Source: JAYOEY01 sp038116945 (GTDB lineage Bacteria > Pseudomonadota > Alphaproteobacteria > MPNO01 > UBA2964). Taken from it: a DNA stretch of 64,000 nt. The notes under the pieces were generated by a model. The model had not been told where the DNA came from. It saw only the letters and a program-made list of their open reading frames with translations, and searched no databases. The position numbers and the translations under genes are program-made. Shown here piece after piece: positions 8,837-17,949 of this stretch. Within the stretch, counting starts at the first letter, position 1. Every line of letters starts with the position of its first letter. The DNA lies in the NCBI GenBank assembly GCA_038116945.1, contig JAYOEY010000013.1, positions 42,374 to 106,373 on the forward strand, written 5' to 3'.

Positions 8837-9811
8837 TCAGCCCGCCCCGGCGCTTTCCGCCGCCCCGTCCCATTGCGGCCAGTCGCCGTGCCCCGGGAAG
8901 AGGCCGTCTTCCTCGCGCCGGATCATCCAGGGCCGTGCGGCCTCGGGCGGGATGGTCTGGTGATCGACCGGGACCCAGCCGTCGCCGATATAATCCGAAT
9001 CCATGCCGGTTTCCGCCAGCCCGCCCGCCGGGTTGTTGAAATACCAGAACCAGCCCGAACCGAAATAATGCCGGCCCGGCCCGACATGCGATTTCCAGCC
9101 CTGTTTCTCCATATGCGTGCCGCAGCGCAGCACCTCGTCGAAATCGCGGACTTCGTACGCCACATGCTGAAACCCGAAATTGCCGGCATGGTTGTTGAGG
9201 AACAGGTTGTGGTGGTCGTGCGACGCGCCGCCGCGCATGAAAAAGCCCAGCCCCTTGATCGATTCCGTCAGCTTGAAGCCCAGCCGCTCCTGATAGAATT
9301 TCGCGTGCGCCGCCGTGTCGCCGGGCGCCCAGTAGACCACGTGAAAAATGCGTTCCTGCCGGACCGGTCCGCGCGAGAATATGTCCGCCCGGGCGTCCTT
9401 GCGGGGCGCGTTCCACGCCGTGTTGTTGTCGGGAAACGCCACGGGTTCCGGCTTGCGGGCGGTTACCCGGAACCCGAACCGGTAGCCGTAATCGTCGTGG
9501 GAATGCAGCGTGCCGTTCGCATCGGCCGTAACGTCGCGATCGGACGACAGGGAGGCGCCGATGGCGTCGAGCGATGCCCTGTCGGTTACTCCCCAGATCA
9601 CTTCGCGCGCTGTCGGCCCCGGCACGGATGCGGGCGGCAGGGACGCGTCGTCGATCCCGCGGACCAGAACGGTGGTGTCGTCGGGCAGCCTGAAATCCGC
9701 GCCCGACGCGCTGCTGCCGGCGATCTCGAGGCCCCAGTCGACATGGAATTTCGTTGCCGCCTCGATGTCGTCGGTGCCGTAAACGATCGATTCAACGCCT
9801 GTGATGTTCAT
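8837..9811 (-). CDS. Two-domain VOC protein, extradiol ring-cleavage dioxygenase-like
   Basis: 324 aa made of two vicinal-oxygen-chelate modules (about 1-120 and 150-300). In the second module a His-His-Glu set is seen in FHVVYW, FQHVAYEV and PAGGLAE, the arrangement of Fe(II) type I extradiol dioxygenases such as 2,3-dihydroxybiphenyl dioxygenase. This suggests meta-cleavage of a catechol-like ring. The ATG at 9811 follows GGGGAGCG; an upstream in-frame extension to 9940 lacks a ribosome site and runs into the divergent Sel1 gene. Exact substrate unknown; glyoxalase-like isomerase activity is the alternative. Confidence 0.8.
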   Translation of the reverse strand: MNITGVESIVYGTDDIEAATKFHVDWGLEIAGSSASGADFRLPDDTTVLVRGIDDASLPPASVPGPTAREVIWGVTDRASLDAIGASLSSDRDVTADANGTLHSHDDYGYRFGFRVTARKPEPVAFPDNNTAWNAPRKDARADIFSRGPVRQERIFHVVYWAPGDTAAHAKFYQERLGFKLTESIKGLGFFMRGGASHDHHNLFLNNHAGNFGFQHVAYEVRDFDEVLRCGTHMEKQGWKSHVGPGRHYFGSGWFWYFNNPAGGLAETGMDSDYIGDGWVPVDHQTIPPEAARPWMIRREEDGLFPGHGDWPQWDGAAESAGAG

Positions 9812-9893
9812 GTGCGCTCCCCATCCGGAATTTGTGCAGCGATTGAACTTGTTCCTTTTCGTAAAGTAGCATGCGCAAATGGGAAGGAAACCG

Positions 9894-10919
9894 ATGCGAC
9901 GCGGTATCGCCGCATTCTTCTGTATGGCCGTGACGGTCATGCTGCTCGCGGACGTTGCGCTTGGCGCGGACCTGTCGAACGCGATCCGGAAGCAGGATTT
10001 CGATCACCGAAAGGTCGCGGCCAGTCTGGCGGAATACAGGAAAGCCGCCCTCAAAGGGGATGTCGAAGCGCAATACATGCTCGGCAATTTCTATTTCTGG
10101 CCCAAACAGTGCTTCAAGGGAAGTTACGCCAAGGCGGCCAAATGGTACCGCATGGCGGCGGATCAGGGTCATCTCGATTCGATGCACAAGCTCGCCTGGT
10201 TGCACAGGCATGCCACTACCCCTCCGCGGATCGGGATGGCCTTCGACTGGTGGAAGAAAGCCGCCGATCTCGGGTACGGAAAATCGATGTTTGCTCTCGG
10301 CAGGGGGTTCGAAAGAAGCTGGTGGAGTGAACGGCCCGATTTCGGGCGGGCGCTGGAATGGTACGGCCGCGCCGTCCGGGCAGGCTACGTCGAAGCCTAT
10401 AACGATTTGGGCAATTATTATGCGTCCGGGCGCGGTGGCCTGAAGGATCATGAAAAAGCGGCCCAAATGTACCGAAAGGCGGCGGAAGCAGGTGACGGCC
10501 CGGCGCAGTACAATCTGGGCGTCGCCTATGAGCTGGGGCGGGGCGTTCCGAAAAGTCTCGAAAAGGCGGCGGCATTGTACCGGCAGGCGGCGGAACAGGG
10601 CTATTACTGGCCCATGTTTCGTCTCGGCTATCTTTACGAAAGGGGATGGGGCGTGGAACAAAGCTACGGACACGCGGCCAAATGGTACCGGGAGTCTGCC
10701 ATGCAGGGTTACGACGAGGCGCAGTACGCCTATGGCCGCCTGCTCGAAATGGGGCGGGGCACGATAAGGAGCAAGCTCCTCGCGGCGCAGCAGTACGATC
10801 AGGCCGCCCGTCAGGGCCACAGGGGCGCCAGGGACAGCCTGGAGCGCGTGACAAAGAGCGAACCCGGAATCAAGCTTCCCGAGAATTATTCATCCGATAC
10901 GAAGGCCTGCATGTCCTGA
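9894..10919 (+). CDS. Secreted Sel1-like repeat protein
   Basis: 341 aa. A signal peptide (residues 1-21, ending ...ALGA) is followed by about seven Sel1/TPR-like repeats with the alternating pattern AAKWYRMAADQGH...LG.LYE.G.GV. Sel1 solenoids are protein-interaction scaffolds, often periplasmic and linked to envelope or stress functions. The ATG at 9894 is preferred over ATG 9879 because GGGAAGGAAA lies directly between them. It stands alone, divergent from the VOC gene. Confidence 0.85.
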   Translation: MRRGIAAFFCMAVTVMLLADVALGADLSNAIRKQDFDHRKVAASLAEYRKAALKGDVEAQYMLGNFYFWPKQCFKGSYAKAAKWYRMAADQGHLDSMHKLAWLHRHATTPPRIGMAFDWWKKAADLGYGKSMFALGRGFERSWWSERPDFGRALEWYGRAVRAGYVEAYNDLGNYYASGRGGLKDHEKAAQMYRKAAEAGDGPAQYNLGVAYELGRGVPKSLEKAAALYRQAAEQGYYWPMFRLGYLYERGWGVEQSYGHAAKWYRESAMQGYDEAQYAYGRLLEMGRGTIRSKLLAAQQYDQAARQGHRGARDSLERVTKSEPGIKLPENYSSDTKACMS

Positions 10920-11051
10920 ATGCGGGGAGGAGGCTGCGCCTGCCTGCCTTGCCTGACGCATGTCGGAGAATCAGCGTCGGATCATTTGTCCGACACTCGA
11001 CCTGATCCCCGAAGAAGGGAACGTCGATTGCTTTCAGAGGGGGGATTGGGA

Positions 11052-11516
11052 ATGAAACTGAGAAATCCGAAAGACTTCGCAGCGCCGGTTACGGTAATTC
11101 GCAAGGCAATCGGCGAGCAGGAATGTGCGAACGCGGTCGGTCGATCCGCGTCCCTCGTGCGAAAATGGGCCGACCCCGATCATCCGGCCATACCCAACCT
11201 CGCCCAGGCGCTGTTGCTGGATGCAGCCTATATCGCGAACGGGCACGGCGACGGGCCTATCGGCAAGCTGTACGGAGATCTGTTGGGGAGATCCCTGTTG
11301 CAATCTGACGCCGGCGCGGCCGATGTCGTGCCGGCGGCGTTAATGGTGCAGGCGGTGGTGGGAGACCTGTCCGAACTGGTTCGCGAGTGCATTCGCGACG
11401 GCGCCCTCAGTCTTTCTCCGACGCAACGCAACGAAATTCTGCATATTATCGACCGGCTCGAATCCGAAACGGACAGGCTCGAAGATGCCGTAGAGGCAAG
11501 CGGTCGCAGGCCCTAG
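11052..11516 (+). CDS. Small CII-like DNA-binding protein
   Basis: 154 aa. The N-terminal half (about residues 10-55, CANAVGRSASLVRKWADP then IPNLAQALLLDAAYI) resembles the helix-turn-helix of phage regulatory CII/CP76 proteins. The C-terminal half is helical and charged (ILHIIDRLESETDRLEDAVEA), a possible oligomerisation coiled coil. The ATG at 11052 follows GGGGGGATTGGG; the frame continues upstream without a site. It is the only regulator-like protein I see in the window. Its stop shares a CTAG tetranucleotide with the stop of the convergent flavoprotein gene. No other phage genes surround it. Confidence 0.6.
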   Translation: MKLRNPKDFAAPVTVIRKAIGEQECANAVGRSASLVRKWADPDHPAIPNLAQALLLDAAYIANGHGDGPIGKLYGDLLGRSLLQSDAGAADVVPAALMVQAVVGDLSELVRECIRDGALSLSPTQRNEILHIIDRLESETDRLEDAVEASGRRP

Positions 11517-13045
11517 ACCCACGCCTCCAGCTTCGCCGCTTCCTTGCCGGCGATCTGGCCGGTGACGAGGCATTCGGCGAGATTGCCGCCCGACATGTAT
11601 AGATGCCCCCACGCGCTGCCCATTTCGCCGGCCGCGAACAGCCGCGGGATGGGCCGGTCCTCGACATCGATGATGCGCTGCCTTTCGTCATGCACCGGGC
11701 CGCCCTGCGTGTTCGAAACCACCGGCCAGACCTGCCCGGCGTAGAAGGGAGCGCGCTGGATCTTCATCATCGTGCCGGCGGGACGGCCGAAATCGACGTC
11801 ATTCTTGGTCGCGCACAGCTCGTTCCAGCGGTCCATCGTCGCCTGCAGGGTGTCGGGATCGATATCGATCATCTTCGCCAGCTCGGGAATCGTGTCTGCC
11901 TTTTTGATCAGGCCTGACTCGATTTCCCGCATGTTGTCCTGGCTCCAGTCGTAATGCGCGTCGGGATCGTTGCGTGTCGGCGCACCGATGCGGTAACGCC
12001 GGCGACCCACCTCGTCGAAGATCACCCACGAGGGGATGCGCGGGAAATCCTGCGTCACCGGGTCGAAATGCTCCATCGGCCGGTGCGAGGTATCCTGCAT
12101 GTAGGGCGGGTCCTCGTTCATGTAGCGCTTGCCGAACTTGTCGACGACGATCCAGGTCATCTGAACCACGGCCGTCGCTTCGCGGCCGGGAATCCAGTCG
12201 GGCAGGCGCTTCATCCGGATCGCGTAAGGGTAGTCGGGGTGCTGAAACCCGTACGAGCCGTGGTAATGCCACATATGCCACAGCTTGGCGCCCAGCTCCT
12301 GCGCCATCACGATGCCGTCGCCGGTGTTCGACCCGTTGGTCGCGGCCAGCACCGGTTTCATCTGCCAGTATTGCAGCTTCATTTCTTCGTTGGCCTCGAA
12401 CCCGCCGCAGCACAGCACGACAGCCTTCGATGCCTTGACCCGCCTTAGTCCGTCGGGACGCCGGACAACCGCGCCCAGCACCTCGCGCGAGCCGTCCGGA
12501 TTGGCGATCAGCGTTTCGGCCGGGCTTTCCAGCCAGATATCGATGCCCCGGAGCGCGACATTGTCCTCCAGCGTCTTGAACACCTTGGCGCCGCCCGGCG
12601 CGCCGCGCACATGCGGGTAGTAGGTTGCCGGGTCGAAATTGGGAATTTCCTCGATCAGCGTCTGGTAGAAGGTGTCGTAGCCGTCGAACGGGTAGTTTGC
12701 GACCTTCTCGCGCGGGGTAATGATGCCGCCATTGGCTTCCACCAGCTTGCGCATGTAAGACTCGATCGACGCCATCCCGTCAGCCAGTGCGCGGTTGACC
12801 GCCGATGGCGTCCGCCCGCCATTGGTGGCTTCCAGATACTTGAACGCCTGATCGGCGTTGTGCGCCGACCGCATTGCCCCGTAGGAGCAGACCGAAATGC
12901 CGCCGGGATGTTTCATCTTGTCGATCAGCAGCACCTTCGAGCCGGCATCGTGCGCCTCGATTGCCGTGATGCCCCCGGCATAGCCGTACCCGACGACGAT
13001 CACATCGTATTCGTCGTCAAACTGAAGCGCGGCGGAATCGGCCAT
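11513..13045 (-). CDS. FAD-dependent oxidoreductase, fumarate reductase/3-ketosteroid dehydrogenase type
   Basis: 510 aa. The N-terminal FAD-binding GYGYAG motif is at residues 19-24. The middle has the flavocytochrome-c-like cap domain, and the C-terminus has the second FAD contact (PIPRLFAAGEMGS...GGNLAECLVTGQIAG). It probably catalyses dehydrogenation of a substrate next to a carbonyl, or reduction of an activated double bond. The ATG at 13045 has GGGAGAC upstream; a longer frame to 13180 lacks support. It diverges from the amidohydrolase at 13193. Substrate unknown. Confidence 0.85.
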   Translation of the reverse strand: MADSAALQFDDEYDVIVVGYGYAGGITAIEAHDAGSKVLLIDKMKHPGGISVCSYGAMRSAHNADQAFKYLEATNGGRTPSAVNRALADGMASIESYMRKLVEANGGIITPREKVANYPFDGYDTFYQTLIEEIPNFDPATYYPHVRGAPGGAKVFKTLEDNVALRGIDIWLESPAETLIANPDGSREVLGAVVRRPDGLRRVKASKAVVLCCGGFEANEEMKLQYWQMKPVLAATNGSNTGDGIVMAQELGAKLWHMWHYHGSYGFQHPDYPYAIRMKRLPDWIPGREATAVVQMTWIVVDKFGKRYMNEDPPYMQDTSHRPMEHFDPVTQDFPRIPSWVIFDEVGRRRYRIGAPTRNDPDAHYDWSQDNMREIESGLIKKADTIPELAKMIDIDPDTLQATMDRWNELCATKNDVDFGRPAGTMMKIQRAPFYAGQVWPVVSNTQGGPVHDERQRIIDVEDRPIPRLFAAGEMGSAWGHLYMSGGNLAECLVTGQIAGKEAAKLEAWV

Positions 13046-13068
13046 CGAAAGAGTCTCCCATCCAGAGT

Positions 13069-13083
13069 TTTCGTTGGACGAAA
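13069..13083. promoter_or_regulatory. Inverted repeat in the flavoprotein/amidohydrolase divergent region
   Basis: TTTCGT-TGG-ACGAAA forms a 6-bp inverted repeat with a 3-nt spacer, 24 nt from the flavoprotein start and about 110 nt from the amidohydrolase start. This is a candidate operator only; short palindromes also arise by chance. Confidence 0.25.
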
Positions 13084-13192
13084 CCTTGCCCCGGAAGAGG
13101 CCGTCGCGCAACCGGGCGACGCCGTTTCGGTAGCGCGCCGCCGGGACGGTCTGTACGATGCGCGCCAGCAAAAAAAACACCGGGAGGCAAAC

Positions 13193-14248
13193 ATGAGCAA
13201 GATTTCGTCAGGCATTGGTTTCGTCGGGTGCGACCTGGTGCGGGCGCCGGCCGAAGGCGGCGGGCACGATCATCCGCACCGGCGCGAGGTGGCGATCAAC
13301 GGTACCCGTATCCGTACTGTCGATATCCACGCCCATTGCGCGGTCCCGGAAGCCAAAGCGGTGCTCGGCCAGAAGGCCGGGCGCGAAGACCTGCTGATGA
13401 GCGACCTGGATACGCGTCTGGAGGCGATGGACGCGCAGGGGCTCGATATCGCGGCGCTTTCCATCAACCCCTACTGGTACGCCGCCGGGCGCGATGAGTC
13501 CGCCGAGGTGATTCGCATCCAGAACGAAGCGCTTGCGGAAATCTGCGCGGCGACGCCCGACCGCTTCGTGGCCTTCGCGACCATCGCCCTGCAGCATCCC
13601 GACCTCGCGGTCGAGCAGATCCGCTACGCGGTAAAGGAGCTTGGGCTGCGCGGCGTCAGCATCGGCTGTTCGGTCGAGGGAGAGGAGCTGGCAAACGACA
13701 GATTCCACCCCGTCTGGCGGGTATGCGAAGAGCTGGACCTGCTGGTCTTCATGCACCCGCAAGGTACGCGCGAGCTGCAGGCCAGCGGACGGCTGGCGGG
13801 CTCTGGCGCGCTCGGCAACACGATCGGCAATCCGCTGGAAACCACCATCGCTCTGTCGCATCTGATCTTCGAGGGCACGCTGGATTCGTTCCCAGGTCTC
13901 AAGATCTGTTCGGTGCATGGCGGGGGATATTTCGCGTCCTACGCCCACCGTTCCGACGTGGTGTGCAGCACCGGCTGGCATAACGCCGACCCGAAGAACA
14001 AAAAGCCGCCGACGTCCTATTTGCGCGACGGGCAGCTCTATTTCGACTCGCTGGTGTTCACGCCCGAAGCGCTGCGCCATCTGGCGGCGGAAACCGGCCC
14101 GGACAGGATCATGATCGGCACCGACTACCCGTTCGGCTGGACCGACAGCGAGGTCGACCTGGTGATGAATACGCCGGAACTGTCGGACGACGACCGTATC
14201 GCCATTCTCGGCGGGACGGCGGCGAAGCTGCTGGGCCTGGACGGGTGA
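13193..14248 (+). CDS. Amidohydrolase of the ACMSD/gamma-resorcylate decarboxylase type (copy 1)
   Basis: 351 aa. The metal-binding set of the family is visible: HAH at 46-48, a His in SVHGGGYF, and the Asp of GTDYPFG near the C-terminus. This subfamily does non-oxidative decarboxylation of aromatic or muconate-type acids, or hydrolysis, with Zn or Mn. The ATG at 13193 has CGGGAGG upstream; the frame is open further upstream but without support. The protein is related to the amidohydrolase at 50657. It neighbours UbiD and 2OG oxygenase genes, which fits degradation of aromatic acids. Confidence 0.85.
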   Translation: MSKISSGIGFVGCDLVRAPAEGGGHDHPHRREVAINGTRIRTVDIHAHCAVPEAKAVLGQKAGREDLLMSDLDTRLEAMDAQGLDIAALSINPYWYAAGRDESAEVIRIQNEALAEICAATPDRFVAFATIALQHPDLAVEQIRYAVKELGLRGVSIGCSVEGEELANDRFHPVWRVCEELDLLVFMHPQGTRELQASGRLAGSGALGNTIGNPLETTIALSHLIFEGTLDSFPGLKICSVHGGGYFASYAHRSDVVCSTGWHNADPKNKKPPTSYLRDGQLYFDSLVFTPEALRHLAAETGPDRIMIGTDYPFGWTDSEVDLVMNTPELSDDDRIAILGGTAAKLLGLDG

Positions 14249-14345
14249 CGCCAGCGGCCTGAAATCCCGGCGGCCTGAAATCAGAGCCGACCTCCGGGCA
14301 TCTCCACTGAACCAGGCGGAAGTTCCGGTCCCTGCGCCCGGCCCG

Positions 14346-15305
14346 TCAGGCCTGTTGCGTCTGCGGCCGGCTTTCGCGGTAGCGCTGCATGGAATGTTCG
14401 CCGGCCGTGCAGGGTGGAAATTTCGGCGTTTCACCCGGCGCGCGGCAGGTCGGCAGGCATTCGACCGGCGTATCGTAGGCCTGGTTGTAGAACAGCACGA
14501 TCGAATGGCGATTGCGGCCCGACCGGTTGTTCATCACCCGGTGCAGGCTGGAATGGTAGAGGCCGTTGGTCCAGCGGTGCAGCAAATCGCCGAGATTGAC
14601 GAGGAAACTGCCCGGCACCGGTTCGGCCCGCACCCATTCGCCCGACGCGGTCTCGACCTCCAGCCCGCCCAGGCTGTCCTGTGCCAGCAGCGTGATCCAG
14701 CCCCAGTCGGTATGGGCGCCGGCGCCGATCTGGTTGAATTCCGCGTCGTTCGGCTGCGGCGGATAGCGCAGGATGCGGAGCGGCGAACGTTGCTGCGAAA
14801 ACGTGCCGTCGAAATGGTGGAAATCGAGATCGAGCGACAGCGCGATCAGCCTGGAAACATGCAGCCCGAGCCCGTCCAGCGCGTCGTAATAGGCCCTGAG
14901 ATCGTCTTCGAATCCGGCCAGGTTCGACGGCCAGCGGTTGGGCTTGTAGCCGGGCGTCCCGGGTTCGCCCGAGCCGCAGAAATTAAACGATTCCTTGATG
15001 TCGGGGGGAGACGCGTTGTCGAGACGCTGGGTCTCGGTGGGCTCGTAGCCGTTTGAATCGCCTTCCTTTGCGGCTTCCATCTTGCGGTCGCAGGGCAGGT
15101 CGAAAAACCGGTTCGCGGCGGCGAAGGCGCCGTCGACCAGGGCCGGATCGACCCCGTGATTGATAACGTAGAAAAAGCCGGTATCGCGGCAGGCCCTGCG
15201 GATTTCGCCGGCCACCGCGGCCCTTCCGGCCTTGCCGTCGAAGCTCGGCGCAAGATCGATAATCGGCAGCATGTCCGCGGAATTCGGTGCGGAATAGACG
15301 ATCAT
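14346..15305 (-). CDS. 2-oxoglutarate/Fe(II)-dependent oxygenase, isopenicillin-N-synthase-like
   Basis: 319 aa. It has the N-terminal DIOX_N-type region and a double-stranded beta-helix core with Fe ligands His198, Asp200 and His255, plus the Arg266-x-Ser268 pair that binds 2-oxoglutarate. It should hydroxylate or desaturate a small molecule with O2 and 2-oxoglutarate. AAGGAGG lies 5 nt before the ATG. It is transcribed after the TIM-barrel gene at 15321 (15-bp gap), so the two form an operon. Substrate not predictable. Confidence 0.88.
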   Translation of the reverse strand: MIVYSAPNSADMLPIIDLAPSFDGKAGRAAVAGEIRRACRDTGFFYVINHGVDPALVDGAFAAANRFFDLPCDRKMEAAKEGDSNGYEPTETQRLDNASPPDIKESFNFCGSGEPGTPGYKPNRWPSNLAGFEDDLRAYYDALDGLGLHVSRLIALSLDLDFHHFDGTFSQQRSPLRILRYPPQPNDAEFNQIGAGAHTDWGWITLLAQDSLGGLEVETASGEWVRAEPVPGSFLVNLGDLLHRWTNGLYHSSLHRVMNNRSGRNRHSIVLFYNQAYDTPVECLPTCRAPGETPKFPPCTAGEHSMQRYRESRPQTQQA

Positions 15306-15320
15306 GTATGCCTCCTTTTC

Positions 15321-16328
15321 TCAGAGCGTGAGCGGCATGCCCGCCGCCTGCATCGCCGCAAGCCGCGCCCGCGTCTCGCGGATCCAGCGCGCGCAGGCCG
15401 CGTTCTGCTCCAGCAGCGAAAACCCCGCGCCCATGCCGTAATCCGACGTACCGATCATCTCCGTGATGGCGAACCGCAGCGGGCTTTCCGCATGGGTCAG
15501 ATGATAGCGCATGATGCGGCGGAACGCTTCCTTGCAGACCTCGAGCCGCCAGGCCTCCCAGGGCGCGTGCCATTCTCCCGGTGCCGGCCGTTCGAACGGG
15601 TACATGATGCCGCGCGGCATCGTTCCGTCCGGGTTTTTTCCCCAGATGTTGCGCGGGTTGTTCGGCACGACGGGCCGGAACTGCGCGAAGCTGACCGCGT
15701 TGAGCGCCAGCCACTCGGCAAGAAGGCAGTCATCGTCGAACGGATCCAGAATGACCCTGCCTGCCGCAACGTCTTCGCGCACGTCCGAAATGTCCTGCTG
15801 TTCCGGATTGTCGATCTTGAAGACGACATGGCTGTAATCGATGGTCAGCCCGAACGCGGCCCCCGCCGCCCGCACCCGTTCGACCACGGGCGTAACGCGC
15901 CTGTACTTCTCGCTCCAGCAATCGACATGAAGCTCGAAAGCGAGCGCGACGCCCACCCGGTCGCCGGCCTCCGCCATGCGGAGATAGGTCGATACGATCT
16001 CTTCGTTCGTGAGTTCGTGCCCGTCTGCGCCGTATGTGTTGAGCATGACGTTGACGAGTTTTACCCCCGCCCGTGCCGCGTCCTCCATGCAGCCGGTCAG
16101 ACGGTCGTCGTTGACGCCGAGCCGGTGGATGACGTTGCCGGTCAGCATCGGCAGGCCGGTCCTCTCCGACGCCGCGACGCAGTCCGCCAGCAGGCCGGCG
16201 GGCGGCAGCCAGTGCATGTAATCGAACGCGCCGGTGTTCCGCACCCGCTCGAACCGTTCCAGAGGCGGGATGTCCTCGCCCGGCTGGAGGAAATTGTAGG
16301 TGCAGCCTATGGGAAATTCGCCGCTCAT
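15321..16328 (-). CDS. Xylose-isomerase-like TIM-barrel protein
   Basis: 335 aa. The overall pattern (FDYMHWLPP, FELHVDCWSEKY, LTIDYSHVVF) fits the AP-endonuclease-2/xylose isomerase-like barrel with acidic and His metal ligands at strand ends. Such proteins are often sugar-acid or ketose epimerases or isomerases. AAGGAG precedes the ATG at 16328; an ATG 27 nt upstream lacks a site. It is the first gene of an operon with the 2OG oxygenase and diverges from ubiD. Reaction unknown. Confidence 0.68.
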   Translation of the reverse strand: MSGEFPIGCTYNFLQPGEDIPPLERFERVRNTGAFDYMHWLPPAGLLADCVAASERTGLPMLTGNVIHRLGVNDDRLTGCMEDAARAGVKLVNVMLNTYGADGHELTNEEIVSTYLRMAEAGDRVGVALAFELHVDCWSEKYRRVTPVVERVRAAGAAFGLTIDYSHVVFKIDNPEQQDISDVREDVAAGRVILDPFDDDCLLAEWLALNAVSFAQFRPVVPNNPRNIWGKNPDGTMPRGIMYPFERPAPGEWHAPWEAWRLEVCKEAFRRIMRYHLTHAESPLRFAITEMIGTSDYGMGAGFSLLEQNAACARWIRETRARLAAMQAAGMPLTL

Positions 16329-16451
16329 CGGGACTCCTTGAAAGCGCTGCGGCAAGCGTGATCCCGGCGAATATCGCTGTCAACGCCGCTCGCGCTTGCC
16401 TGATCCCGCCGCCGGAGGCAACATGGGCCAAATATCTTCAGGGAGAAATAA

Positions 16452-17930
16452 ATGGACTCGGCATCTGGCAGCAATATCGCCGGCAACATCGCCTATGACG
16501 ATCTTCGCGAGTGGCTTGAACTCGCCGACCGGCTGGGAGAGGTCGAATATATCAAGGGCGCGACCTGGGAAGAGGATATCGGGCTCGCTGCCGAGGCGGT
16601 ACTGCGCGAGGAGAACGGTCCCTGCGTCGTGTTCGACGACGTGCCGGGCTGTCCCAAGGGCTTCCGGCTGCTGATGAACATGTTCGCCGGCACGCGCCGC
16701 AACATGACGCTCGGTTTTCCCGATCATCTGACCAAGTGGGAGCTCAGCAACTCGTATCGCGAATCCTTTCTGGTCGATCAGCAGATCATCCCGCACGAGA
16801 TCGTCGATGACGGGCCGGTGTTCGAGAATGTCATGACCGGCGACGATATCGACGTCACCAAGTTTCCCGCCCCGGTCTGGCACGAGAATGACGGCGGCCG
16901 CTATATCGGCACCGGAACCTATTCGGTGACCCGCGATCCCGACGACGGCTGGCTCAATGCCGGGGCCTACCGGGCGCAGGTGCATGGGCCCAAGGAAGTC
17001 GGCTTCCTGACGGCGCGCGGCCATCACGGCTATATCCACCGCGAGAAATACCGCGACCGGGGCGAAAAGATGCCGGTCTGCATGGTGCTGGGCGGCGATC
17101 CCCTGTCGTTCTATTTCGGCGGCACCGAAGCGCCGCTCGGGACGTTCGAGCTCGACATGGTGGGCGGGTTGCGCCGCAAGCCGATGAAGCTGGTCAAGGG
17201 CCGGGTCACGGGGCTGCCGTTCCCCGCCAACGCGGAGGTCGTGCTCGAGGGCTGGGTCGATCCCAACGACACGCACGAGGAAGGCCCGTTCGGCGAATGG
17301 ACCGGCCATTACGCGGGCGGGGTGGACAATCATCCCGTGCTGCGGATCGAGGCGATCTATCACCGCAACGATCCGATCATCCTAGGCGTGCCGCCGATGG
17401 GGCAGGGGCCGGACGAGCTGGCGCGCTACCGCGCGGTGATGCGGTCGGCGATGCTCAAGCAGAACATCATGGATGCCGGCGTGCCCGACGTGCACCAGGT
17501 CTGGTGCCACGAAACCGGCGGCTCGCGCATGCTGCACGGCGTATCGATCAGGCAGCGCTATGCCGGTCATTCCCGCCAGGCGGGCCAGATCGCGGCCCAG
17601 TGCCGGGCGGCGGCCTACGCGTCGAAATACGTGATCGTGGTGGATGACGATGTCGACGTAACGAAGCTCGACCAGCTTATCTGGGCCATGATGGTGCGAA
17701 CCGATCCCAAGGAATCGATCGATTTCATCACCGGCTCGTGGGACAGCCCGGCCGATCCGATGCTGACGCCCGAGAAGCGTGCGGCGGGCGACATGACCCA
17801 CTCCTGCGCCGTCATCGATGCCTGCCGCCCGTTCCACTGGAAGGACGAATTCCCCATGGCGAACGCGGCCAGCCCCGAGGTCGCCGCCAAGGCGGAGGAG
17901 AAGTACGGCTGGCTGATGAAGGGTCGATGA
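16452..17930 (+). CDS. UbiD-family prenylated-FMN-dependent (de)carboxylase
   Basis: 492 aa, the typical UbiD length. The catalytic trio of the family is seen: Arg174 (in GAYRAQ), Glu277 and Glu282 (in EEGPFGEW). UbiD enzymes reversibly decarboxylate aromatic, heteroaromatic or alpha,beta-unsaturated acids using prenylated FMN made by UbiX. No UbiX lies in the window, so the cofactor must come from elsewhere in the genome. GGGAG precedes the start. The next gene, an acyl-CoA ligase 19 bp downstream, suggests a decarboxylation (or carboxylation) plus CoA-activation route. Unlikely to be the ubiquinone-pathway UbiD given the context. Confidence 0.92.
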   Translation: MDSASGSNIAGNIAYDDLREWLELADRLGEVEYIKGATWEEDIGLAAEAVLREENGPCVVFDDVPGCPKGFRLLMNMFAGTRRNMTLGFPDHLTKWELSNSYRESFLVDQQIIPHEIVDDGPVFENVMTGDDIDVTKFPAPVWHENDGGRYIGTGTYSVTRDPDDGWLNAGAYRAQVHGPKEVGFLTARGHHGYIHREKYRDRGEKMPVCMVLGGDPLSFYFGGTEAPLGTFELDMVGGLRRKPMKLVKGRVTGLPFPANAEVVLEGWVDPNDTHEEGPFGEWTGHYAGGVDNHPVLRIEAIYHRNDPIILGVPPMGQGPDELARYRAVMRSAMLKQNIMDAGVPDVHQVWCHETGGSRMLHGVSIRQRYAGHSRQAGQIAAQCRAAAYASKYVIVVDDDVDVTKLDQLIWAMMVRTDPKESIDFITGSWDSPADPMLTPEKRAAGDMTHSCAVIDACRPFHWKDEFPMANAASPEVAAKAEEKYGWLMKGR

Positions 17931-17949
17931 TCCGCCGCCGGTTCGACGC

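Noticed and set aside
14255..14282. Short direct repeat GCGGCCTGAAATC twice
   Set aside because: Only 13 bp, in a convergent 97-bp spacer, with no further copies noticed; too little to call a repeat feature.
16351..16400. GGCAAGCG/CGCTTGCC arms in the ubiD divergent region
   Set aside because: Arms are 34 nt apart with unstructured sequence between, so a hairpin or operator is not convincing.
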